A DNA stretch of 64,000 bases, from positions 1-64,000 of the forward strand of contig CAWEHB010000008.1 in the NCBI GenBank assembly GCA_963808705.1, in the 5' to 3' direction. The notes beneath the pieces are model-generated. The model did not search any database, had not been told where the DNA came from, and worked only from the letters and a program-made list of their open reading frames with translations. Shown one piece after another: positions 39,547-46,883 of this stretch. Position numbers and translations under genes: made by a program. Each line of letters opens with the position of its first letter. Within the stretch, counting starts at the first letter, position 1. This DNA comes from JASHPR01 sp963808705 (lineage in GTDB: Bacteria; Actinomycetota; Actinomycetes; Streptosporangiales; Streptosporangiaceae).

Positions 39547-41102
39547 GACGGCGATCCCGCGGCCCGGGCCGAGATGCCGCCCGGCAGTGCTTCCGGACGG
39601 GCGGCCGCGGGAGCGGGATCGCCTCCCGGCTCGCGCCCGGCCCGCCGGGCCAGTGAGCCTTTTTCGTCCTCCTCATGGCTGCCTAGATACTCTGAGCCCG
39701 AGGTCAGCGGATGAAAAAGGTTCAGTTCCTGGATCAGCTCCTGTGCAGCAGTGCGTCCGCTCCGCACGGCACCCTCCATCGTGTCCGGCCACCCGGTATC
39801 GGTCCACGCCCCGGCCAGCAGCAGTCCCGGCAGCGAGGTCGCGGCACCGGGGCGCAGCGCGCCGCATCCCGGTGCCTGACGGAACGTCGCCCGGCGCTCC
39901 CGGGTGACGAAGAAATCGGTGACGCGGGCGCCCGCGGCCGCCGGCAACAGTTCCTCGAGCGCGGGCAGGAAGCGTTCCCGCAGCGTCGCGGTCGGGACAT
40001 CCACGTAGCTGTCCGCCGCGGACAGCGATATCGCCAGGTACTGCCCGGCCTGCAGGCCTGACGCCCTGGTCTTGTCGAACAGCCACTGCACCGGGGAGTC
40101 CAGGGCGGCGGCGAACGGCAGCTCGGTGACCCGCCGGTCGTAGATCACGTGCACGTTCACGATCGGCGACGTGCCCAGGTCAGCCCAGCGGGCCGCGGCC
40201 GCGGCGCCCGCGTCCCCGGCCAGCCGGGCGGCGGGGCCCGCGGGAACCGCGAGCACCACGCCGTCGGCCTCGATCACCTCGCCGCTGGTGCCGCCGGTGC
40301 CGGCCACGCCGCCGGTGCCGCCCACGCCGCCGGCATCATCCGGGCCGGACGTCACCCGGACCCGGAACCCTCCGGCCGGGCCGCGCTGCACCGCGGTCGC
40401 CTTCGTCCCCAGCCGTACTTGCGCGCCGAGCTGGTCGAGCAGGCAGGCCGCGGCCCGCCCGTGCAGGTCGCCGAGTGGCACCGCGGGCACGCCGATGTCC
40501 GCGGCGCCGGAGTCGCTGAGCAGCGCTGTCTTGAGCACGGTCGCGGCGAGCGACGCGCTGGCCTCGTCGCCGTCGATGTTCAGCGACGAGACGATGAACA
40601 AGTCCCACAGCCTGCGGCGGGCACGCTCGTTCTGGCCCCGGGCGCCGAGCCAGTCACCCAGCCGCTGGCCGTCGAGGCCGGGCTGCGCCGGGTCGGTGGC
40701 CCGCAGCGCCAGGGCAGCCCGGCCCACGCGGAGCCGTTCCGGCAGGGAAAGGAAGCGATAGCCGACCAGAGCCCGGCTCAGGTGCAGCGGGGCGGGCAGC
40801 GCGCTGCGGCGCAGCCTGGCCCGGCCGCCGGGCGACAGCACGGTGACGTCGAAGCGGTCCTGGAGGGCCACCGATCCGGTCACGCCGAGCCTGGCCAGCA
40901 GCTCCTGGTAACTGGTGCAGCAGCGCAGGAACACGTGCTGGCCGGTGTCGACGGTCAGCTCGCCCCGGGAGAACGAGCTGGTCGCACCGCCGAGCCTGGG
41001 CCGGGCCTCGAGCAGGGTGACGCCGATCCCGGCCTCGCGCAGCGTGATCGCCGCGGTGATGCCCGCCAGGCCGCCGCCGATCACCACGGCGCGCGCGGTC
41101 AC
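39543..41102 (-). CDS. hpnE: HpnE, FAD-dependent hydroxysqualene dehydroxylase
   Basis: A 519-residue flavin amine-oxidase-like protein. The FAD motif is at the N-terminus (VVIGGGLAGITAAITLREAGIGVTLLEARPRLGG, GxGxxG plus the distal Glu), and the C-terminal GLLLAGAWTDTGWPDTMEGAVRSGRTAAQ closes the FAD site. HpnE reduces hydroxysqualene to squalene, completing the HpnC-D-E route. A Gly/Thr/Val-rich insert near residue 262 (GGVGGTGGVAGTGG) is low-complexity and likely a loop. Starts at GTG, overlapping the hpnD stop by 4 bp, and its end overlaps the next gene the same way. Confidence 0.93.
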   Translation of the reverse strand: MTARAVVIGGGLAGITAAITLREAGIGVTLLEARPRLGGATSSFSRGELTVDTGQHVFLRCCTSYQELLARLGVTGSVALQDRFDVTVLSPGGRARLRRSALPAPLHLSRALVGYRFLSLPERLRVGRAALALRATDPAQPGLDGQRLGDWLGARGQNERARRRLWDLFIVSSLNIDGDEASASLAATVLKTALLSDSGAADIGVPAVPLGDLHGRAAACLLDQLGAQVRLGTKATAVQRGPAGGFRVRVTSGPDDAGGVGGTGGVAGTGGTSGEVIEADGVVLAVPAGPAARLAGDAGAAAAARWADLGTSPIVNVHVIYDRRVTELPFAAALDSPVQWLFDKTRASGLQAGQYLAISLSAADSYVDVPTATLRERFLPALEELLPAAAGARVTDFFVTRERRATFRQAPGCGALRPGAATSLPGLLLAGAWTDTGWPDTMEGAVRSGRTAAQELIQELNLFHPLTSGSEYLGSHEEDEKGSLARRAGREPGGDPAPAAARPEALPGGISARAAGSPS

Positions 41103-42136
41103 GGCCGTCCCCCGGCCGCAGGTCCCGCCGGCGCCGGACCGCCCGGCGCAGAGCCACCCGCGGTCGAGGCCGACCTGGCGGCTCCGGGCCGATCCGGGCC
41201 GGACGGCTGGACGTCCGGCACCCGGTCAGCGATCCCGGCCAGTGCCCTCGCCGCGACCATGGCTTTTCCCTTGCCCGGCAGCGACTGCCGCTGCCGCAGC
41301 GCCGCCGCGGGCGCCGCGGCGATCTGCCTGAGCAGCCGGAGGTAGATGCCTGCCATGGCTCCCGTGCACGCCGCGCTGCGCCGGTCGAGCAGCGGCAGCA
41401 GCCGCATCCCCGTCGCGTACCAGCCGAGGGCGCGCCGGGCCTCGAACCGTACGACGTCCTGCAGCCCGTGCTCGCCGGCCAGCGCATCGGCGCGGTCGGG
41501 CCGCAGCACGGCGCCGAAGCGTCCCAGGTCTTCCGCGGGCAGGTACACCCGGCCGTTGGTGAGGTCCTCGCGCACGTCACGCAGGATGTTGGTGAGCTGC
41601 AGCGCGATCCCGAGGGCGTCGGCCAGCGGCTCGGCCAGGCCAGGATCCCGGCTGCCGAACACGCCGAGCGAAAGCCGCCCGATCGACCCGGCCACGCACC
41701 GGCAGTAGTGCTCAAGCTCGCCGAAGGTCGCGTAGCTGGTGCCGCGCACGTCGGCCTCGCAGCCGTCGATCAGCTCGGCAAAGGCGCCGAGCGGGATCGG
41801 GTGCCTGCGCGCCGCGTCGGCGAGCGCCACGAGCACCGGGTCGCCCGCCGCGGCCTCGATGCCGCCCGCCGCCAGGGCGGCCACGGCGGAACGCGCGTCC
41901 CGCAGCGCGGCCAGCTTGTCCGCGGCGGGCAGCGTCCCGTCGCCGATGTCATCGATCCGGCGGGCGAACGCGTACACCGCCGACAGCGCCCGGCGCTTCC
42001 CGCCGGGCAGCAGCCGGATGCCGTAGGAGAAGTTCCTCGCCTGCGTCCGGGTGACCTGCTCGCAGTGCCGGTACGCAGCACGGACGTCGGTGGCCGCTGC
42101 GGCCTGGGAGGTCAACGCCTCACCGCCCTCTCGCAT
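41099..42136 (-). CDS. hpnD: HpnD, presqualene diphosphate synthase
   Basis: A squalene/phytoene synthase family enzyme of about 345 residues. The first Asp-rich motif is in AVYAFARRIDDIGDG and the second in LQLTNILRDVREDLTNGRVYLP (NxxxDxxED-like). SYATFGELEHYCRCVAGSIGRLSLGVFG is the family middle segment. HpnD condenses two farnesyl diphosphates to presqualene diphosphate. The start is uncertain: ATG 42136 overlaps hpnC by 17 bp, while TTG 42115 has GAGGG about 10 bases upstream. The C-terminal 40 residues are Pro/Ala/Gly-rich and not conserved. Confidence 0.92.
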   Translation of the reverse strand: MREGGEALTSQAAAATDVRAAYRHCEQVTRTQARNFSYGIRLLPGGKRRALSAVYAFARRIDDIGDGTLPAADKLAALRDARSAVAALAAGGIEAAAGDPVLVALADAARRHPIPLGAFAELIDGCEADVRGTSYATFGELEHYCRCVAGSIGRLSLGVFGSRDPGLAEPLADALGIALQLTNILRDVREDLTNGRVYLPAEDLGRFGAVLRPDRADALAGEHGLQDVVRFEARRALGWYATGMRLLPLLDRRSAACTGAMAGIYLRLLRQIAAAPAAALRQRQSLPGKGKAMVAARALAGIADRVPDVQPSGPDRPGAARSASTAGGSAPGGPAPAGPAAGGRP

Positions 42137-43106
42137 AGGCGAGGACGAGCTGGGCAGCCAGGTACCGCTTGCGCGGCCGCGGCGTAGCGCGCAGCACATC
42201 GTGGTCGGCCGCGGCGATCGCGGCCAGCGCGGCCCGTCCGCCCGCGACATAGCCGGCCACCGCCACGCGCGCCGCGCCGCGCAGCGTGCCGATCAACGGG
42301 GCGCCGGCGTCAAGCAGGGCCGTGGCCCGCCCGGTCTCGAACGCGATCAGCTCGCGTACCCGCGGTGGCGCGCTGGCCTGCGCCAGGTCCTCCTGGATGC
42401 AGCCGAACTTGTCCATGTCCTGCGCGGGCAGGTAGATGCGGCCCGCGCCCAGGTCCTCGGCCACGTCCTGCCAGTGCTCGGCCAGCTGCAGGGCGGTGCA
42501 GATGGAATCGGACAGCTCGGCCCGCGGCGGGGAGAAGCTGCCGAACACGTGCAGCACGATCCGGCCGACCGGGTTGGCCGACAAGCGGCAGTAGCCGACC
42601 AGGTCCTCGAAGGTCTGGTAACGCGAAACGACCTGGTCCTGCCGGTTGGCCTGGATCAGGTCGAGGAACGGCTGCATCGGGATCCCGCAGTCGGTCACGG
42701 CAGGCCCGAGCGCGCGCACCACGCGGCTCCTTGGCTCTGCGCCGTCACCACCCGGGTCAGCGCGCCCGGTTGTGGCGCGGCCGCCCTCGCCGTCACCGCC
42801 CGGGCCGTGCGCACCGACGCCACGGGCGTACAGGCGGCGGAGATCGGCCTCAAGCTCGTCGAGCAGCCGGAGCCGTTGCTCCGGCGGAGCCCGGTCCCCG
42901 ATGTCATCGGCCGTCCTGGCGAAGCCGTACACGGCCATCAGGTACCGCCGACGGCTCGTGGGCAGCACCCGCAGCGCGACGGGGAAGTTCTCGCCTGCCG
43001 CCCGCCCCGCCCCCGGATCGACCGCATCGACGGCAGCGCCGGCCGCCGCGGCAGGTTCCTCCGCCAGGCGGAACTCACCGCTCACCGTTGCCCCGTCGCG
43101 TGCCAC
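42120..43106 (-). CDS. hpnC: HpnC, hydroxysqualene synthase
   Basis: A 328-residue squalene/phytoene synthase family enzyme that turns presqualene diphosphate into hydroxysqualene. Motifs: MAVYGFARTADDIGDRAPP near residue 58 and LQLAEHWQDVAEDLGAGRIYLPAQDMDKFG near residue 210, plus FEDLVGYCRLSANPVGRIVLHVFG. A 35-residue Gly/Asp/Arg-rich insert (GPGGDGEGGRATTGRADPGGDG) near residue 100 separates two helices and is probably a surface loop. It is the first gene of the operon, with candidate operators upstream. The start codon is taken as GTG 43106. Confidence 0.92.
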   Translation of the reverse strand: MARDGATVSGEFRLAEEPAAAAGAAVDAVDPGAGRAAGENFPVALRVLPTSRRRYLMAVYGFARTADDIGDRAPPEQRLRLLDELEADLRRLYARGVGAHGPGGDGEGGRATTGRADPGGDGAEPRSRVVRALGPAVTDCGIPMQPFLDLIQANRQDQVVSRYQTFEDLVGYCRLSANPVGRIVLHVFGSFSPPRAELSDSICTALQLAEHWQDVAEDLGAGRIYLPAQDMDKFGCIQEDLAQASAPPRVRELIAFETGRATALLDAGAPLIGTLRGAARVAVAGYVAGGRAALAAIAAADHDVLRATPRPRKRYLAAQLVLAYARGR

Positions 43107-43146
43107 GATCTCTATTTGGACACAGGTCTCATTTGAAAAGCAAAAA

Positions 43147-43160
43147 TGACGCCTGCGTCA
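43147..43160. promoter_or_regulatory. palindrome upstream of hpnC
   Basis: TGACGCCTGCGTCA is a perfect 6+2+6 inverted repeat 41 bp before hpnC, next to an AT-rich stretch (AAAAGCAAAAA) unusual for this genome. A likely operator for the hopanoid operon. Confidence 0.5.
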
Positions 43161-43291
43161 GCTGACATACACGTCGCCTTTTCCCTCTGGTTTGCACTGG
43201 TGACCGGATCGTGTTAGGCGGCCGGGCCTACTTGCATGACTGCTGCGTAGGGCCTTGCGACCATATCCTGATGCGCTCGCAAACCATTAGC

Positions 43292-43332
43292 TGACACTGA
43301 TGTCATATTCCTTGAAGCTGACGCCCATGTCA
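43292..43332. promoter_or_regulatory. two TGAC-N6-GTCA type sites, 27 bp apart
   Basis: TGACACTGATGTCA (43292-43305) and TGACGCCCATGTCA (43319-43332), each preceded by AGC and followed by TAT. They resemble the site at 43147 and could bind the same dimeric regulator. Confidence 0.45.
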
Positions 43333-44619
43333 TATCAATGCACGATGCACGCTGCGCGGAAGCGCGGCATACCCGCGCATCCCGGCGCTCCCGGACACCC
43401 GGCGCCACGCGTTCCCAGCACGCCGCCGGTTCCCGCGTTCCCGCCTTCCCGCAGCACTCAGCGCCCGCGATGCGGACGCCCGGCGCCGCGCGGTTGCCCG
43501 CGTCCCCCTAGCGCCGGGCGCCAGGGGGTTTCGGTATGCCGCGACGCCCGCGTGCCGCGGGCGGCGCGGCGCTCGGCATGCCGTACCGCGACCCATCTGT
43601 GCCGGACGCCCATGAACGAACCAACGGGCAGGCTCTGGCCAGCCTTCCGGCACATTCACCGGCCGCCGCGCAAGCGGTACCCGGTGCCTCCTGGGCTCAG
43701 CCTTCCCAGCGTAGTGCCGAAATTTCTTTTAAGCGACAATAAGAACATAACGTCAGCGGACTGTGAACGGGGCACGGTCGTCTCGCTGCCGGTGGCACGG
43801 TTCGTTCCGGCACTGCTCCGGCGCTCCTCGGCCGGCGAAGACGAACACGATCAGCAGATTGCCGGATCACACGGGCGTGGCCCCGGACGAGGTAGCCAGC
43901 CCCGCGCCAGCAAGGCAGGCGCCGTCGGCCCCGTCCCGCGGTGGCGAGCGGGCCCTGCGGGGTCGTCGGCCATCGCGCGATGCTGGCGCATTCCCGCCTG
44001 ATATGTGCCGAGAAGGCGGGCCAGGCCGCCGTGGTTCCGGCCGATGCAGAGGTCTGGCCGGGTCAGCCGAACGCCGGGCGCGCGAAGTCTTGGCCGGAGC
44101 ATCGACACGTCAGCAACGGTTCGAATGTGCCTTTCCAGTTTGTTAGAAACTCCCCGCGCTCTTGGTTTGATCAGGTTAGACTCGGCCCCGGCGGGCAGCC
44201 AGCGAAGTTCATTCTGAGTCGATCGGGCTAGCCCGCCACGGACCACCCTGCAGTGATCATGAGGTTCCCCGGCTTCGTGATCGTTGCGCGGACTCGCAGA
44301 ATCCTTTTCGACACAGCCCGGAGCACTCTTTTCTTTATTGCTATGACCTCTCTCATGCACGCCAGCACCGGCCCCGACATCAAGGTCGCCTCCGGGAACT
44401 TGCCGTTAGCACCTTGCGGCTTTGCCCGGCATGCTAACATCGCCCGGGTTTGCGGGACACACGCGGCGACCAGGCTCGCCACGAGCATCCGACACAGGAC
44501 TTCGCGATGCCTGCCACCGCAAGACTACCTGGGTGTTATGTCGTATTAAGCGTGTTTTATCAGCATTCGTAGATCTTGACCAGCGGATTTTTGCAAAGGG
44601 TAAGAACCGGAGGAGATCA
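43333..44619. other. 1.3-kb interval without a supported gene
   Basis: Composition varies, with AT-rich patches at 43715-43755, 44130-44180, 44300-44345 and 44525-44600. Open frames are Arg/Pro-rich (first half) or lack start signals. No protein motif was recognised. The AT-rich patches could hold promoters or small RNAs; a TTGACC at 44576-44581 lies just before the following small gene. Function is undetermined. Confidence 0.4.
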
Positions 44620-45054
44620 GTGCCGGAATCCTCATTAACGGAGGAGACTGCGATCCCCCCGGCCGGTAACGTCTTCGCCGCTCGCGTCCCGGCCGGGCAC
44701 GCGAGCGGCGTTAATGTCACCGGAATTCAGCGCCGCATGGCCGGGCAGTCGCCGACGCGGAGCATGACCATCGACGCGAACGCGCACGGTGGAGATGACC
44801 CGATGTTTAGCACGCCCTCGGACGCGTACCCGTTCATAGAATTGCCGGTCGAGCGAGATATGCCGGTTATCATTCACTGCGACCGACCGATCTTCGGTCT
44901 TCCGTGGGGTATTGAGGAGCCGATCGCCTCTCGCGCTGGAGGCGGGGGTAGTTCATTGCCGAGCGGCACCCGGATGTCTATCTCGCTGAGCAGTACCTCA
45001 CTATCACTCCAGCAAGACCGCGCCAGCAAGCTCCTTTCCCGGAAGGTTGACTAG
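44620..45054 (+). CDS. hypothetical protein upstream of NCS1 permease
   Basis: A 144-residue frame from GTG 44620, four bases after GGAGGAG, to a TAG two bases before the permease start. The tight coupling and moderately GC-rich third positions favour a real gene. The sequence (NAHGGDDPMFSTPSDAYPFIELPVERDMPVIIHCDRPIFGLPWGIEEPI) matches no family I know, and the C-terminus is Ser-rich (SISLSSTSLSLQQDRAS). It contains a perfect 12-bp stem-loop at 44676-44710, which would be unusual inside a normal coding region. Alternatively the stretch is a structured leader of the permease mRNA. Confidence 0.35.
   Translation: MPESSLTEETAIPPAGNVFAARVPAGHASGVNVTGIQRRMAGQSPTRSMTIDANAHGGDDPMFSTPSDAYPFIELPVERDMPVIIHCDRPIFGLPWGIEEPIASRAGGGGSSLPSGTRMSISLSSTSLSLQQDRASKLLSRKVD
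44676..44710 (+). promoter_or_regulatory. strong stem-loop ahead of the NCS1 permease
   Basis: CGCCGCTCGCGT pairs perfectly with ACGCGAGCGGCG around an 11-nt loop that is itself nearly palindromic (CCCGGCCGGGC). It lies 350 bp before the permease and could be an attenuator, a protein-binding site or chance structure in a coding frame. Confidence 0.4.
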
Positions 45055-45056
45055 GG

Positions 45057-46484
45057 ATGACTCAAACGTCAGTCCAGAACGATCAGCTGCGCCGATACGT
45101 CGAAAACCACCACATAGACATGATTCCCGCCGGGGCGCGACACGGGAAACCATGGCAGCAGCTCGTCTTCTGGGCGGGTGCCAACGTGAACGTGTTCAAC
45201 ATCGTGCTCGGGGGCGTGGTGGTGGCCATCGGCCTCACGTTCTGGTGGGCCCTGCTCGCCATCATCGTCGGAACGATGCTCGGCGCGCTGCTCATTGCGC
45301 TGCACGCGACACAGGGGCCCAAGCTGGGCGTACCGCAGACCATCCAGAGCCGCGGCCAGTTCGGCTTTTACGGGGCGGCGTTCCTGTTCCCGTGCGTTCT
45401 CCTGCTCAATGTCGGCTTCATCGCGGCCCAGCTCGTCATACAGGCCCAGAGCATGCAGGGGGTGATCGCCTCCGTCACCATCCCGCAGTGGATCCTGATC
45501 CTGGCGGTGCCGGCGGTGGTGATCGGGATCTTCGGGTACCGGTGGATTCACCGGGCCATGCAGGTGACGGTCGCCATCGTGGGCGTGTCGCTGGTCATCA
45601 TGTTCATCCAGGGCCTGCGGTACGGGTCGCTCCCGGCCAAGGAGACGACCCTGGCCGCGCCGCATGCCGGGCTGTTCCTGGCCGGTGCCGCGCTGCTGGT
45701 CATCGACATGCTGAGCTGGGGGCCGTTCGTGTCCGACTACACCCGCTACCTGCCGAGGGACACCAGCGGACGGAAGCTGTTCTGGTGCATCTACTCCGGG
45801 AACGTGGTGGCGACGGTCTGCGCGTGCGCGGTCGGCGCCTACCTCGCCGCCATGCTGCCGGCGCTCGGGCCGGTGCAGGCGATCGGCAAGATCTCCGGGT
45901 CGTGGGCGCTGGTCGTCATGATGCTGAGCCTGATCAACTCGGACACGCTCAACGCGTACACCGGGGCGTTCCAGGTACTGGCCTTCGGCAACATGTGGCG
46001 CCGCTTCAAGTCAGAATCGGTGATGCTGCGGATAGTGCCCTTCCTGTGCGTCATGGCCGTGGGCGTCATAACCGCTTTCCTCGGGTACAAGTCCTTCGTG
46101 ACCAACCTGTCCAACTTCCTGGACGTGCTGCTGGTCATCTTCATACCGTGGTCCGCGGTCAACATCGTCGACTACTTCCTGGTTCGCCGCGGCCACTATG
46201 ACGTGGCGTCGTTCTTCATCCCGAACGGAATTTACGGAAAATTCTCGTGGCGCGGGCTGGTCGCCTACGCGGTAGGCCTCGCCGTGGAATTCCCGTTCGT
46301 TTCGCAGCCGGATTACACCGGCCCGCTGGTCAAGGATCTCGGCGGCGCCGACATCTCATGGCTGGTCGGATGGTTTGTCGCCGCCGTCGTCTACCTGGTT
46401 CTGGCGCGCGGCGTGCTCGACAACGATCGCCGTAACCGCCAGGCCGCCAGGATGATCAGCGGCGAGAAGGCCAGGCTGACCTAG
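45057..46484 (+). CDS. NCS1-family purine/pyrimidine (cytosine-type) permease
   Basis: A 475-residue transporter with twelve predicted helices and no signal peptide. The N-terminus VENHHIDMIPAGARHGKPWQQLVFWAGANVNVFNIVLGG matches the NCS1 opening (Trp/Asn in helix 1). GVPQTIQSRGQFGFYGAAFLFP, VIDMLSWGPFVSDYTRYLP and DVLLVIFIPWSAVNIVDYFLVRRGHYDVASFF are the helix 3, 6 and 10 regions. It likely imports a nucleobase, hydantoin or related ring compound with a cation. No catabolic gene lies beside it. The start is two bases after the preceding hypothetical gene. Confidence 0.92.
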   Translation: MTQTSVQNDQLRRYVENHHIDMIPAGARHGKPWQQLVFWAGANVNVFNIVLGGVVVAIGLTFWWALLAIIVGTMLGALLIALHATQGPKLGVPQTIQSRGQFGFYGAAFLFPCVLLLNVGFIAAQLVIQAQSMQGVIASVTIPQWILILAVPAVVIGIFGYRWIHRAMQVTVAIVGVSLVIMFIQGLRYGSLPAKETTLAAPHAGLFLAGAALLVIDMLSWGPFVSDYTRYLPRDTSGRKLFWCIYSGNVVATVCACAVGAYLAAMLPALGPVQAIGKISGSWALVVMMLSLINSDTLNAYTGAFQVLAFGNMWRRFKSESVMLRIVPFLCVMAVGVITAFLGYKSFVTNLSNFLDVLLVIFIPWSAVNIVDYFLVRRGHYDVASFFIPNGIYGKFSWRGLVAYAVGLAVEFPFVSQPDYTGPLVKDLGGADISWLVGWFVAAVVYLVLARGVLDNDRRNRQAARMISGEKARLT

Positions 46485-46883
46485 GCGGCGCAAGACGCAC
46501 CGGCCGAACGGCGGCAGGCGCGGGTGGCGGGGCGGCATCGCGGGCACAGGTCCCGGATGCCACCCCGGCGCTGCTCAGAACCGAGGATCTGCGGATCATC
46601 GACGCGGAGCGCCGGGCCACATGGCATGCTGACCAACGAGGTGCGGCCGGCCGCCCAGCCGGACCGGCTGTCGGCCGAACAATCATGTGGCCAATCGGCA
46701 ATGCCGCGTTCGCGCAGGCCGCGTGACCTTGCTGTCTACGTCTGGTGTCCTGGAGATGTCGACAGTATTTGGGGCGCTGATCCCGCCGTCGCGCCGGGCG
46801 GGCTGCCGTATCGTTATGGGCTGCGCCAGGGCAGGAAAGGCAGGGAGGTTCCGGTGCACATGGTCGGTCACGGGTAGCGGCCC
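46485..46883. other. no supported gene
   Basis: 400 bp between the permease and the NB-ARC/TPR gene. One plus-strand frame ends DLAVYVWCPGDVDSIWGADPAVAPGGLPYRYGLR..., which looks protein-like, but it lacks a credible start and matches nothing known. Promoter of the next gene is presumably here. Confidence 0.4.

Noticed and set aside
43300..44001. 233-codon plus-strand gene in the interval upstream of hpnC
   Set aside because: It begins inside the putative operator region, is Pro/Arg-rich, has no ribosome binding site and matches no family.
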